NCBI RefSeq assembly: GCF_901827155.1
Contig: NZ_LR594659.1
Location: forward strand, 5,676,501-5,740,500
Length of the DNA: 64,000 nt
Source of the DNA: Variovorax sp. PBL-H6
GTDB lineage: Bacteria > Pseudomonadota > Gammaproteobacteria > Burkholderiales > Burkholderiaceae_C
Reading direction: 5' to 3'
Made by a program: the position numbers and the translations under genes. Of the stretch, positions 45,560 through 55,357 are shown piece after piece. Each line of letters opens with the position of its first letter. Position 1 is the first letter of the stretch. A model generated the notes under the pieces. That model searched no databases. It had not been told where the DNA came from and saw only the letters and a program-made list of their open reading frames with translations.

Positions 45560-48500
45560 TCAGTCCGTCAACTCCCGCCACGAATTGCGATGCGGCACGC
45601 CTGCTGCACCGCCGCCACCAGGCGGCCGTTCAGTCTTGATCGTTCCATCGCTGTTCTGACGCAGGATCCGAGTCTCGCCATTCTCCAGCTTCACCCAGCT
45701 CTGCCCCACGATGAGCGCATTGGCGCTCCATTGCTCGCCTGCTGGATCCTCGAGGGCATTTCCGTTGGCGGCGTTCAGGTAGTAGCGCCACGACGACCCG
45801 CCGGAGCTGCACGCGTCGCCGCTCGGAATGGCAGTGCCGATGGACAGCGTTCCGAACTGGAGGGCCATGTCCGTTGCGACACGTTCGCCAGTGTTGGGCA
45901 GGTCGACCCACCAGCCGTTCTGCGTTCCCCAGTTCACCTGATTGCTGGTGATGGACGCCGTGACGCCTGTGACGGTGAAGGTCTGGCGCACCATCGTGTT
46001 GTTGGTGCGCACGTCGCCGAGGCCGGTGTTCGTCAACGCATCCTTGACGGCATAGATGCTCTGCTGCGTCGTGTCCTCGATATCCGCGGTGCCGAAGTAT
46101 TTGCCCGTCGCCACGACGATCACCGGTTTGCCGGAGATCTCGACCGTCTCCGGCTTGACCGTGATGGGCTGAGGCGTGGTTGCATTGATCTTGAATTCCG
46201 CGAGCAGCAAGGCGCTCCGATTGGGCTGTACCAGATTGTCCACGTCGAAGCGCCAGAGATTGCCAAACAGGTCACCCCCATAGAAACGCTTGGAGGTGTT
46301 GTCCGCAGAGTCGTCGATCCATCCATTGATCTTGGCAAGCCCACTGGGGTCGGTGGTCGTGCCGGCCGTGGTGGGGATGTCCAGGATCTTTGCACCGGTA
46401 TTGGCATTCAACACGAACAGGTGGCCCTTGCCATCGCCATTGCTGATGTTGTTGTAGCCGGATGCGAAGACCACGGTCCAGACGCCGTCCTTGTTCTTGG
46501 TGATCACGGGATTGCCGTAGGTCAGCCCGAGGTTCGTGTCGGAGAACTCCCAGAGGGCCTTGGGATCTTCCGGATCCGTTATGTCGAGCGCGTAGTAACT
46601 GCGCCCCCCTTTGTTGAGGCCGCCGACGAGAATCGTTTTCCAGGTGTTGCCGACACGGATGTCGCCGATGACCGGGGCGCCATCCACGAAGTAGCGATGC
46701 CTGGATTCGTAGCCCGCGTCGGCCAGTCTGTAGAGATTCGGCATGAGCTCGGAAGGTACATAGGCCCAGAGCTCGGTGCCTCCGTCTGCCGTGGCGGCAG
46801 AGAAGGCGTGCAGCATGCCATCGTTGGCCGCGACATAGACGGCGGGCTTGCGCGTCTTCTTCGCCAGGACAAAGTCGACGTAGCCGGTATCGGTGTAGCT
46901 GAAAGGGGGTTTGCTCACGTAGACCGGGGCCCCGTTGATGATGTCGCCCAGCGGACCCACCCTGGTACGGTACAGCGCGCGCGTCGTTCCGCTTGCGGAA
47001 TTTGCCGTCTCGAAGGTGCGCGTGCCACGCAGGAAGTCGACCAGGTTAGCACCGGTGTTGGCCAGCGTCGCTTCAGCCGACGACAGGCCTGAGCATTGGG
47101 AGGCCACCAAGGTCTGGGAGCACAGGTTGCTGAAGTTGGTTCCGTACCCGTCCGCGTTCAGGTTAGTCCAGTTGAAGGCGCGCAATGTGGTGGTGGCCGT
47201 GGGTCGCCTGTAGAAGATCTTGCGGGATGATGCCGCAGTGTTCGTGAGAATGGCTTGCGCGGACCAGACCGGTGTGGCGCTGATGGCCGCCGTATCGCCA
47301 TTGAGCGTGTACGCCTGCAGGTCACCCGCCCAGGTCTTGGTGGTGTAGCTGGCCTTGAACACCTGATTGTTGTCGCCCGCGACCAGCTCAAGGGCGCTGG
47401 TCGATGCGGCCGACGACGAACCGTTCTGCTCCTGGATCGAGTTGACCACGCCACTGACGGCTTCGCTCAGCGCACTGGCGTTCAGCGCCGAATAGTACTG
47501 GCCGCGACCGTTGACGGCCCCATGCCACAGGTCATCGATGTTCGTCGCTCCACGGTCCGAGCCTGGCTCGGGCCAACTGATGCTGCCGTTCTTGAGGTTG
47601 ACGAAGTCGCCGGCCGTCTGCGTCAGATAGTTTCGGTCATAGGCCAGGGTTCCGTTGACGCCGAGTCCGATGGTGAACGTCGTCATGTGCTGGTGCGGCG
47701 CGGTGTCGCGGCCGCTCGCCGGAATGTTGTTGCTGCAGACGTTCTGCTGCGTGCCAGAAGCGGAGGACGTACAGTTGCCAAGGGCGGTGGTGCGCAGATC
47801 GGTCTGATAGTAGTACTGCGCGACGTCGGCGAGGGTATTGGTTGCGCCGCCGGTTGTCTCCGTGACGCTCGAACCGTTTGCCACAGTGCCCGCCAGTGTC
47901 GAGGCCGTCTGTCCATTGGTGATCGTGGTGCCGCCCGTCACGCAACTGGTTGTCGGGGAGCCATCATTCGTCCATGCACCGGAAGAGAAGGTCTGCCGCT
48001 GCGTGCTTACGTTGTAACGATTCTGATTGAGCAGGCGGCATGAACCGAGGGTTCCAACGGTATAGGCGTTGCGCGTGACCACAATGGAAGTGCCGTCATA
48101 CATGGGCCGCTCTTCGGTAGCGTCCTGATTGTTCACATTGCTCGACCCATCCAGCTTGAAAGGGCCGTAGCTACTCGATTCGGATCCGGTATTCCAGTAG
48201 CCATCGGTCGACAGAAGCGTGTAGTTGCGCTGGCAGGAGTATTGAACAGGGTCCGTCTGCCCGCTCATCTTGTTGGCGAAGTAGCGGCCCGCCTTGGACA
48301 GCGCTGCCCTGAGGGGCGTGCTTCCATTGGCCGAAGCCGCGTACAGCTTCTCATACACGGTGTTCTTCTGAGTGGTGCCGAAATCGGCGATTGACTGAAA
48401 CCCAGGCCCGTCGACGGCGCTCGTCGTGTTGATGGTGGTGAAGCCGACGCGATAGCCATCGTTGAGCACGCTGAACGCGCGGCCCACGGCCGTGCGCATG

Positions 48501-49453
48501 AGGAAGGTGCGCTTTCGGTAATACGAATACCAGTTGGCATAGTTCTGCTGGACATCGGCGGGCTGGCTGGCGATCAAGACTTTCGTGAACACGCTGCTGC
48601 CAGGCGAACTGCCGATATCGCTCATGCACTCCCGGTAGAACGTTGGGGACGTGATGACGTTCCCATCCGCTCCGTAGGTCCAGGCCATGGCCGGCTGGCG
48701 CGCGGCTCCAGTTGCCGTATAGGTGTAGTAGTAGCGCGTGCCGACCTGGAGGAGTTGTGAAATGCTCCAGCCGCTGCGGTCCCCGCCGCCTCCGGTGTTG
48801 GTGACATTGATCGTCAGCGTCCATGTGTTGCCGGAGCCACTCCAGCCGGTCACGGTGCCCGTCATCCACCGGGAAGAATTGGTTGTTTGCTCCGCCTTGA
48901 TGTCTTTCCCGATCACGAAGGTCTCGCTGCTATTGCCAGAGCCCGTAATCGTGAATGAGCGGCTGCCGTTGCCGATGGTGGCGCTCGAGGTGCTTGTCCG
49001 GGCGGTCGTCACCGCTTCAGTGGCGCCAAGGTCTACCGAACCGGTCCCCGCAAAACCATCCGACCGCGCCGATCTGAAGCTGGAATTCGGAAACGATGAA
49101 CCATCCGCGTTGAGCGGCGGCGGATAGGCCAGTGAAGGATCGAAAGCCGTCCCGTTGCACTGCGGTGTCCAATAGCCGTACTTGCCTGTATAGGGCTGAT
49201 CGGTAGCATTCACGGACGCGCCCAACTCGTCCGGCATGTAGCTCCAGTTCATAGAACCGGAGTCGTCCAGCACGAAGAGCATGTTGGGCTTGGCCTTGAC
49301 ATTGGGACGCGTCGCAAGTGGCTCGTCGAGGATGAAAGTTTCCGCGGCCCGGCTGGTACCCGCCCACCCGATCCAACCTGAAACCGCCATCAGCAGCAGC
49401 AGGCTTTGCACGCGCCAGTCGCGCGCTTGCTGCCGCAAGGTGTTTGTTCGCAT
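45560..49453 (-). CDS. pilY1: Type IV pilus tip adhesin/assembly protein PilY1
   Basis: 1,297 residues with an N-terminal signal (MRTNTLRQQARDWRVQSLLL then a hydrophobic run ending SRAAE). Residues 55-430 form a von Willebrand A-like domain with the MIDAS-type motif FVLDDSGSMN. The C-terminal half is the PilY1 beta-propeller (APVYVSKPPFSYTDTGYVDF, YVAANDGMLHAFSA, VGGLNKGGRSYYALDITDPE). It caps the minor-pilin complex, governs extension and retraction, and can act as adhesin or surface sensor. It is the last intact gene of the pilE-fimT-pilV-pilW-pilX-pilY1 operon. Confidence 0.95.
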   Translation of the reverse strand: MRTNTLRQQARDWRVQSLLLLMAVSGWIGWAGTSRAAETFILDEPLATRPNVKAKPNMLFVLDDSGSMNWSYMPDELGASVNATDQPYTGKYGYWTPQCNGTAFDPSLAYPPPLNADGSSFPNSSFRSARSDGFAGTGSVDLGATEAVTTARTSTSSATIGNGSRSFTITGSGNSSETFVIGKDIKAEQTTNSSRWMTGTVTGWSGSGNTWTLTINVTNTGGGGDRSGWSISQLLQVGTRYYYTYTATGAARQPAMAWTYGADGNVITSPTFYRECMSDIGSSPGSSVFTKVLIASQPADVQQNYANWYSYYRKRTFLMRTAVGRAFSVLNDGYRVGFTTINTTSAVDGPGFQSIADFGTTQKNTVYEKLYAASANGSTPLRAALSKAGRYFANKMSGQTDPVQYSCQRNYTLLSTDGYWNTGSESSSYGPFKLDGSSNVNNQDATEERPMYDGTSIVVTRNAYTVGTLGSCRLLNQNRYNVSTQRQTFSSGAWTNDGSPTTSCVTGGTTITNGQTASTLAGTVANGSSVTETTGGATNTLADVAQYYYQTDLRTTALGNCTSSASGTQQNVCSNNIPASGRDTAPHQHMTTFTIGLGVNGTLAYDRNYLTQTAGDFVNLKNGSISWPEPGSDRGATNIDDLWHGAVNGRGQYYSALNASALSEAVSGVVNSIQEQNGSSSAASTSALELVAGDNNQVFKASYTTKTWAGDLQAYTLNGDTAAISATPVWSAQAILTNTAASSRKIFYRRPTATTTLRAFNWTNLNADGYGTNFSNLCSQTLVASQCSGLSSAEATLANTGANLVDFLRGTRTFETANSASGTTRALYRTRVGPLGDIINGAPVYVSKPPFSYTDTGYVDFVLAKKTRKPAVYVAANDGMLHAFSAATADGGTELWAYVPSELMPNLYRLADAGYESRHRYFVDGAPVIGDIRVGNTWKTILVGGLNKGGRSYYALDITDPEDPKALWEFSDTNLGLTYGNPVITKNKDGVWTVVFASGYNNISNGDGKGHLFVLNANTGAKILDIPTTAGTTTDPSGLAKINGWIDDSADNTSKRFYGGDLFGNLWRFDVDNLVQPNRSALLLAEFKINATTPQPITVKPETVEISGKPVIVVATGKYFGTADIEDTTQQSIYAVKDALTNTGLGDVRTNNTMVRQTFTVTGVTASITSNQVNWGTQNGWWVDLPNTGERVATDMALQFGTLSIGTAIPSGDACSSGGSSWRYYLNAANGNALEDPAGEQWSANALIVGQSWVKLENGETRILRQNSDGTIKTERPPGGGGAAGVPHRNSWRELTD

Positions 49454-49485
49454 GGCTGATCACTCCTCGTCCCGCGCTATGTGCG

Positions 49486-50160
49486 CTATTGGAAATTGAC
49501 AATGGTTTCTGTGAAGCTCGCGGTGTTGCGCGGGCCCAGCACACGCACGATGACGCGGTAGTACGGGCCGGCAGCGGCAGTGAACCGGCCCGTGCCATAG
49601 GCCATGGCACCACGACCCGAGGCACCGCTGCCGCTGTTGAGCGGCTTTGCACAACTGTTGTTGATCTCGTCGTTGGGGTCGCCAGCGGATTGGCAAAGGC
49701 GAAAGATCACGTACCGTGTCTTGTTGCCGTTGACATCGCCAACCGCCACGGTCTTGAGAGCGCATGCCGCGAAGCTGCCCGACGTCGCGTAGTTGCACGC
49801 GGTGTCGTTGTCCCAGTCGATCAGCTTGCGCGCGTTGACGTCGTATTGCTGCCCGGTGGCGTCGACTGGCGTGACTGTCGTGTCGGCGTTCCGCTCCTTG
49901 GTGCTGGCGTAGTAGCCGCTGTTCGCGTTGTCGGCATTGAGACCGGCGACATTGGCCTTCAGCCAGGCAACTGCCTGCCGCGTCGCCTGGTCGCCGGCAA
50001 CGGTGGCGTCTTGCTTGAAGCCGATGTTGCCGAGGACGAGGCCGCCGGTGTCGACCGTGCGTACGAGGGCCAGTGTTGCCAGCGAGAGCGCCACCAGGGC
50101 CAGGAGGGCAAAAAGAAGGGAAACGCCTTGTTGGGTAGGGCCGGGCTTCGAGCGGTTCAT
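49486..50160 (-). CDS. pilX: Minor pilin PilX
   Basis: 224 residues. Prepilin leader MNRSKPGPTQQG/VSLLFALLALVALSLATLALVR; position 5 of the mature protein is not Glu, as in several PilX/GspK-like subunits. A tail with paired cysteines (ACNYATSGSFAACA, then RLCQ...NNSCAK) follows. The ATG overlaps the pilW stop by four bases and pilY1 starts 32 bp after the stop. It is part of the tip initiation complex. Confidence 0.9.
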   Translation of the reverse strand: MNRSKPGPTQQGVSLLFALLALVALSLATLALVRTVDTGGLVLGNIGFKQDATVAGDQATRQAVAWLKANVAGLNADNANSGYYASTKERNADTTVTPVDATGQQYDVNARKLIDWDNDTACNYATSGSFAACALKTVAVGDVNGNKTRYVIFRLCQSAGDPNDEINNSCAKPLNSGSGASGRGAMAYGTGRFTAAAGPYYRVIVRVLGPRNTASFTETIVNFQ

Positions 50161-51335
50161 GTCGCACCCCCAGCAGAATTCCAAAGCACGTTGCGAAGCG
50201 GCACGACGGTGTCGTACACCTTGTAGCGGTAGTGCTCCCAATCCGGGACCTGATCGATCTTGAGCGTCAGGCACTTGCTGGTGCTGTGGCAGTCGATGGT
50301 GCCGGCGATCGTGCTCCCGGCACCGACGTCCCACAGGGGATTGACCTTCGTCACCGCGTCCTTCTCGAACTGGGCGCTTCGCGCCACCACGGCGATCCGA
50401 ATGGCGAGCACCTGCTGCCATCCTGTGGAGGTGATCGGTGTGGTCGTGTCGTAGGTATCGACCTGGCCGTCGCCATTGGTGTCTTTGCCATACATCGCCT
50501 GCAGGTTGACGATCTGCGAGTAGAGCGCCGTCGCCGTGCTCGATCCGCTGTTGGCCGTCCGCGCGGTGACTTGAAGGTTGTAGGCAGCGTCGATCTCGTA
50601 GGTGTTGTGCGACATCGTTCCCATGTTCAGCAAATAGCTGTCCTTCTCGTAACCACCGGTGGGGAACACGCTGGTGCGATTCCATTTGCTGGTACCCGAC
50701 ACATGAGGCACTCGCTTTGCGCCCAGAGTCGTGTCGGTGGGCGCGGACGAGCCGTCGTCGGTCACGTCGAAAACGGCACACCACCGGGTTGAGCTCCAGG
50801 CACCGCCCTTGGGAACCGCAACCATCAGATCGCCTTTTTCCGCGCCGAACGACGATTTGACGACGAAGAAGCTCCCTGTTTCTGCATGGTCGCTGGACAC
50901 GAGGATCGGGGCAGAGAAGGTCGACTTGCGGCTCTGAAGGATCGTGACCTTGTCGGGTGCACCGGCAGTCCCATCCTCGATGACGACGGGCGCGAGAGTT
51001 GGCGTGAAGGCAAACGGAAGGGTGCCCGCCGGGGCCGCCGGATCCATGTATTCGCCCTTGATGGGGCAGCCCAGTGAGGCGGGGTTGGTGGCAGCGCCAT
51101 AGCCGGCCATCTGCACTTCGCGCTGGAGGGTGTAGAGCGAGAGCGCGCCATTGACCTGCGCGTCACCACCCATCGACAAGGTGCGCTTCTTGCCTTCCGA
51201 CAACGCCATCACTTCGCTGATGACGATGGTGGTGAGCATGCCGAGCACGAGGCCGACCATCAGCTCGATCAGCGTGAAGCCCCGCTGTGCGTTGCCCCGT
51301 GGCGGCCGGGAGAACAAGGATTTGCGAATGTTCAT
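50157..51335 (-). CDS. pilW: Minor pilin PilW
   Basis: 392 residues. Leader [41 protein letters not shown] with Glu5, then a large globular domain typical of PilW (LYTLQREVQMAGYGAATNPA). The start at 51335 lies 2 bp after the pilV stop and the stop overlaps pilX as ATGA. It is a component of the minor-pilin priming complex under PilY1. Confidence 0.93.
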   Translation of the reverse strand: MNIRKSLFSRPPRGNAQRGFTLIELMVGLVLGMLTTIVISEVMALSEGKKRTLSMGGDAQVNGALSLYTLQREVQMAGYGAATNPASLGCPIKGEYMDPAAPAGTLPFAFTPTLAPVVIEDGTAGAPDKVTILQSRKSTFSAPILVSSDHAETGSFFVVKSSFGAEKGDLMVAVPKGGAWSSTRWCAVFDVTDDGSSAPTDTTLGAKRVPHVSGTSKWNRTSVFPTGGYEKDSYLLNMGTMSHNTYEIDAAYNLQVTARTANSGSSTATALYSQIVNLQAMYGKDTNGDGQVDTYDTTTPITSTGWQQVLAIRIAVVARSAQFEKDAVTKVNPLWDVGAGSTIAGTIDCHSTSKCLTLKIDQVPDWEHYRYKVYDTVVPLRNVLWNSAGGAT

Positions 51336-51336
51336 G

Positions 51337-51834
51337 TCAGCTCGCCGTCTTTGCAGCAATGGTGGTCTGCGTCACGAACTTGTGCGTCTCGCCGCCCGGC
51401 ACGGTCCATGTGACCGTGACGGACACGTCGCCTGTCCCTTCGTCGACCGTGATCACAGCGCCACCTCCGGGAAGAATCTGGCCGATCTTGCTGCGCCACT
51501 CGGTGCAACTCGCAGCGGTGCAGCTGGTGTCCCCTTCGTAGCCGGTCAGGTTGTTGATGTCGGTCCACATCCGGCCGACGACCTCGCTGGCGAGATAGGC
51601 GGCGTCCGCACGTATCTTCGAATCGGTCTGCGACTTGGTCAGGGTGCTTTGCATTCCGAGCAGGCCGAGCACACCGAGCATGAAAATCAGGAGAGCGACC
51701 AGCACTTCGATCAGTGCGATGCCGCGAGCGCGGTTTGCGCCTTTCATCCGGAGGCAGCCCGTCGCAGTACTGCGTGCCGCCGAAGAAGAAGAACGAGGGT
51801 TCCGGGCCATCGTGTGCATAGAACTAAGTTGCAT
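51337..51834 (-). CDS. pilV: Minor pilin PilV
   Basis: Core MKGANRARG/IALIEVLVALLIFMLGVLGLLGMQSTLT with Glu5, then a globular domain with a Cys pair (DTSCTAASCTEW). The start is unsettled. ATGs at 51834 (overlapping the fimT stop), 51819 and 51810 would give leaders of 30-38 residues; the ATG at 51747 gives a conventional 9-residue leader and a 136-residue prepilin. None has a good Shine-Dalgarno; coupling to fimT favours the upstream starts. The longest form is given. Confidence 0.85.
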   Translation of the reverse strand: MQLSSMHTMARNPRSSSSAARSTATGCLRMKGANRARGIALIEVLVALLIFMLGVLGLLGMQSTLTKSQTDSKIRADAAYLASEVVGRMWTDINNLTGYEGDTSCTAASCTEWRSKIGQILPGGGAVITVDEGTGDVSVTVTWTVPGGETHKFVTQTTIAAKTAS

Positions 51835-52438
51835 CAGGGACCGTGCATTTGCGCGGATCGGTGGAATCGGTCACCTTCGGGTCACACATGCGGACGGCGC
51901 CTGCTCGCGTGATTTCCAAACGCAGCTTGCGGTAAGTGACGCTGTCGTCTGGGCCCTTGATGTCGATCCGTGCCAAGGGACTGGTGTTGGTGATCCGCCC
52001 GAAGCCGTTGAAGGTCACCGTTTCCGCGGCGCTGGTTCCGTCCGCCAGCAGACCGGAGACCTTCACCTTGCCGCCCGCGTCATTGCCCGTGCGCGCTTCA
52101 ACAATCTTGGGTGCCACAGTGGTCGATGGCGCGCTGCCGCATTTGGTTGCTGGCGAATCGACACTGACGACCCAGGCGCTGCCAGTAGCCGACACCGAGC
52201 AGTTGTTGTCCATGACACCGGGGTTGGTGAGGGAGACCAGGTAGAAGGAGATGTTCTGATTGCGCCTCACCGCCTCGCTGCGCGCCGTCTGCAGTCCGTT
52301 CTGCAACGCCTCTGCCGTGTTGCGGATGCGCGTGTTGTCCATCCAGGTGCCGAGCGTCGGCATGGCGACGGTCAGGATGAGCGCGAACACCGTGATGGTG
52401 ACCAGGAGCTCGATGAGAGAAAAGCCGCGTTCGCGCAT
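51824..52438 (-). CDS. fimT: Minor pilin FimT/FimU (GspH family)
   Basis: 204 residues. Very short leader MRERG/FSLIELLVTITVFALILTVAMPTLGTWMDNTRIRNTAEAL, the GspH/FimT hallmark, then QTARSEAVRRNQNISFYLVS. It belongs to the minor-pilin priming complex; some FimT proteins bind DNA for uptake. The stop overlaps the upstream pilV start candidates; the start lies 14 bp after the pilE stop. Confidence 0.92.
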   Translation of the reverse strand: MRERGFSLIELLVTITVFALILTVAMPTLGTWMDNTRIRNTAEALQNGLQTARSEAVRRNQNISFYLVSLTNPGVMDNNCSVSATGSAWVVSVDSPATKCGSAPSTTVAPKIVEARTGNDAGGKVKVSGLLADGTSAAETVTFNGFGRITNTSPLARIDIKGPDDSVTYRKLRLEITRAGAVRMCDPKVTDSTDPRKCTVPDAT

Positions 52439-52452
52439 GGTGGCTTTGCCGG

Positions 52453-52926
52453 TCAGCAGGTTGTCGAGTTCGTGAGCCAGCATTCCGCGGGCGTCGACAG
52501 CGCGGTTCCCTTGAACTTTGTGGTGGTTCGCAGACCGGCCTGATTGATCTTGTATTCGTGGCCCCGGGCACTGCCAGCGGCGCCGGTCGCTGTGATCGTG
52601 TAGCCCTGCTGCGAGTTGGAAGTCGAGCAATCGAATGTGAAGTACTTGATGGTCTTCGGGAAAGTGTTCCAGGAACTCGCAGCGGCGTTGTTCGCGCATG
52701 CAGCGGCAGAGCCGTAGTTGCGGTTGTCCTGGTAGTACTGCTCCATCTTGGCGCGGTAGCTGGACAGCTCGTTGAAAGCTTCCGGCAATTGCCCTCGTCG
52801 CACGTAGTCGGTGTAGGCCGGGACGGCGATCGCCGCGAGAATCCCGATGATCGCCACAACGATCATGACTTCGATGAGCGTGAAGCCGGCCGAGAGTCGG
52901 CGGAGCTTATAAGGGGCGTTGAGCAC
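52453..52926 (-). CDS. pilE: Minor pilin PilE
   Basis: 157 residues from a GTG at 52926 with GAAGG about eight bases upstream (another GTG at 52962 is possible). Leader [45 protein letters not shown], then FNELSSYRAKMEQYYQDNRNYG, the PilE signature, and several cysteines. It heads the minor-pilin operon, divergent from pglL. The gap to 53067 contains several GTGACA/TGTC-like words but no clear sigma-54 site. Confidence 0.9.
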   Translation of the reverse strand: MLNAPYKLRRLSAGFTLIEVMIVVAIIGILAAIAVPAYTDYVRRGQLPEAFNELSSYRAKMEQYYQDNRNYGSAAACANNAAASSWNTFPKTIKYFTFDCSTSNSQQGYTITATGAAGSARGHEYKINQAGLRTTTKFKGTALSTPAECWLTNSTTC

Positions 52927-53067
52927 TATGTGGACCTTCGATCGCAGTTGTACGTCGGTCACAAATTGTCACCACGCTGTCAGATTTCGCGACAACCGTC
53001 CGTCACCAGTGCAGTTCCTTTCGTCGCCTCCATGTAAGCCATTCGTGCGCTTTTTCACACAGCCGCA

Positions 53068-54792
53068 ATGCCTGGCATAACGAGCACCGCCGCTCGCATG
53101 GGTACGCCAGCGTCCTTGCTCGTCGTTCCCGCTGCCGTCTCGGCGACGGTCGTCGCACTGCCTTTTCTCTTCCCCTTTGCCGCCGGACCATCGGTGAATG
53201 CGTGGCAGCAGTTGGTCGCCTGGACCTGCGTGGCGCTTATGTTGGTTGCCCGACCGGCAGTGCTGGCAGGGCGCGGCGTCCTGGCTTGGCTGGCACTAAT
53301 TGCGGCGGCGATCCTACTGTCGCGCGGATCCGGTGCTGCTGTCGTCAGCCCCTACGCCCTCGCAGCCTTTACCGCCGTGACCGCCGTCGCAGGCATGGCC
53401 TGCGCGGGTGCGGGACTGGCTCGCGCACCCGTCTCCCGGCAGGCCGCACTAGCATTTGGCCTCCTCACCGCCGGCCTCCTCAGCGCCATCCTCGGCCTCC
53501 TCCAGTACTACGGCCTTGCAGCCCCCCTCATCCCCTGGACCACCGCCCCCGATCTCGGCCAGGCCTACGGCAACCTCCGCCAGCGCAACCAGTTCGCCAC
53601 CCTGATCAGCATGGCCCTCCTCGCGGCGCTCTGGCTGCATGGCCACGGAGGGCGCCGCGCCCGCCTCGCGCTGATCCCGGCCAACGCCTTGCTGGTCGTC
53701 GCCCTCGCCGCCTCCACCTCGAGGACCGGGTTGCTCCAGCTGCTCCTGATCAGCGGCATCTCCGCCTGGCTCGCCCGGCGCGAAAGACGGCCTCATCAGC
53801 GCAAGGAAGGCTCAACAGACCCACGCCTGCCGCCTCCCTGGTCCCTGCTCGCGCTGATCCCCGCCTACTGCGCCGCCGCCTGGCTGCTCCCGCTGCTCGC
53901 AGGCCCGGGTGTCGAAGGCATGATCCACCGCCTGCGCGATGGCGCGCCCGCCGCGCACAGCCGGCTCGTGCTCTGGAGCAATGTGCTCGAACTCATCGCT
54001 CAGCGTCCCTGGACGGGCTGGGGCTGGGGCGAGCTGAGCTTCGCGCACTACAGCACGCTTTATGAAGGCCCGCGCTTCATCGAGATCCTGGACAACGCGC
54101 ACAACCTGCCTCTGCACCTCGCGGTCGAGCTGGGCATCCCGGCAGCGGTCCTGATCTGCGGTGGGTTCGGCTGGCTGGTGCTGTCTGCGCGGCCATGGCG
54201 CGAGACCGATCCTGCACGGCTGATGGCATGGGGGCTGCTCGGTGCGATCGTGCTTCACAGCCTGCTCGAATACCCGCTGTGGTACGGCCCCTTCCAGCTC
54301 GTCTTCGGCCTGTGCCTGGGCTTCCTGTGGCCCTCATCGACGGAGAAAACTGCCGACCCTCCGCAACCCCGGCCGTTCTTCGCGCCCTCGCTGGCCGCTG
54401 CGCTGGCCCTCATGGCGATCGTCGCCTACGCCGGCTGGGACTACACCCGCGTCAGCCAGCTCTATCTCGCCCGTGAAGAGCGCCTGCCGGCATGGCGCGA
54501 CGACACGCTGGCGAAGGTGCAGGACTCGTGGCTCTTCGCCAGCCAGGTGAAGTTCGCAGAGCTCGCGCTCACGACAGTCGACCGAACCAACGCCGCCGAA
54601 GTGCATGCGCTGGCGCAGCGCCTGGTTCACTTCTCGCCGGAGCCGCGTGTGATCGTCAAGCTCATCGACAGCGCCATGCTGCTGGGCCACGAGACGGAGG
54701 CCATAGAACAGAGCAAGCGCTTCAAGATTGCCTTCCCCGGCGACTACGCGCGCTGGCTCGCCAAGGAGCCGCTGGACGATCCGTCGGAATAG
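53068..54792 (+). CDS. O-linked pilin glycosyltransferase, PglL/PilO (Wzy_C) family
   Basis: 574 residues with about twelve membrane segments. The Wzy-type periplasmic loop carries the catalytic region GWGWGELSFAHYS...LDNAHNLPLHLAVELG, and EYPLWYGPFQLVFGLCLGFLW marks the PglL/TfpO branch. Such enzymes move glycans from undecaprenyl carriers to Ser/Thr of pilins. Its position beside the minor-pilin operon and near pilA supports that role over O-antigen ligation. It is divergent from pilE. Confidence 0.87.
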   Translation: MPGITSTAARMGTPASLLVVPAAVSATVVALPFLFPFAAGPSVNAWQQLVAWTCVALMLVARPAVLAGRGVLAWLALIAAAILLSRGSGAAVVSPYALAAFTAVTAVAGMACAGAGLARAPVSRQAALAFGLLTAGLLSAILGLLQYYGLAAPLIPWTTAPDLGQAYGNLRQRNQFATLISMALLAALWLHGHGGRRARLALIPANALLVVALAASTSRTGLLQLLLISGISAWLARRERRPHQRKEGSTDPRLPPPWSLLALIPAYCAAAWLLPLLAGPGVEGMIHRLRDGAPAAHSRLVLWSNVLELIAQRPWTGWGWGELSFAHYSTLYEGPRFIEILDNAHNLPLHLAVELGIPAAVLICGGFGWLVLSARPWRETDPARLMAWGLLGAIVLHSLLEYPLWYGPFQLVFGLCLGFLWPSSTEKTADPPQPRPFFAPSLAAALALMAIVAYAGWDYTRVSQLYLAREERLPAWRDDTLAKVQDSWLFASQVKFAELALTTVDRTNAAEVHALAQRLVHFSPEPRVIVKLIDSAMLLGHETEAIEQSKRFKIAFPGDYARWLAKEPLDDPSE

Positions 54793-54806
54793 TGCGCCGC
54801 TGCGGC

Positions 54807-55301
54807 TCAGCCCTTCGCGGGCGGCGGCGCCATGTAGCTTCCCGACTTGCCCCCGTGCTTTTCAAGCACGCGCACGCCGTTGATGGTCATGCCGCGATCC
54901 ACCGCCTTGCACATGTCGTAGATGGTCAGCAGCGCAACCTGCACGGCGGTCAGGGCTTCCATTTCGACGCCGGTGGGTCCGACGGTCTCGACAGTCGCGG
55001 TGCATGCCACCTGCGGCGTGCCGCCCTCGGCGAGCGCGAACGCCACGGCGACCCGCGTCAGCGGCAGCGGATGGCACAAGGGGATGAGGTCGCTGGTCTT
55101 CTTGGCCGCCTGGATGCCCGCGATGCGCGCGATGCCCAGCACGTCGCCCTTCTTCGCGGTGCCCGACTCAATCAACGCCAGCGTTGCCGCTTGCATCTCG
55201 ATACGACCCGTCGCCACGGCCACGCGGTGAGTGGCCGGTTTGGCGGCGACGTCCACCATGTGGGCCTGGCCCTGGGCATCAAAATGGGTGAGAGAACTCA
55301 T
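54807..55301 (-). CDS. moaC: Cyclic pyranopterin monophosphate synthase MoaC
   Basis: 164 residues. [43 protein letters not shown] and [26 protein letters not shown] contain the conserved Lys, His and Asp of MoaC, which completes the first step of molybdopterin synthesis. The ATG at 55301 is the family start. No other moa gene is nearby. Divergent from the M48 protease gene. Confidence 0.96.
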   Translation of the reverse strand: MSSLTHFDAQGQAHMVDVAAKPATHRVAVATGRIEMQAATLALIESGTAKKGDVLGIARIAGIQAAKKTSDLIPLCHPLPLTRVAVAFALAEGGTPQVACTATVETVGPTGVEMEALTAVQVALLTIYDMCKAVDRGMTINGVRVLEKHGGKSGSYMAPPPAKG

Positions 55302-55357
55302 GCTTGAACGTTCAGCGGAGTGAAGCATCATACGAGCCCCAGCCACCGATCCTCCTC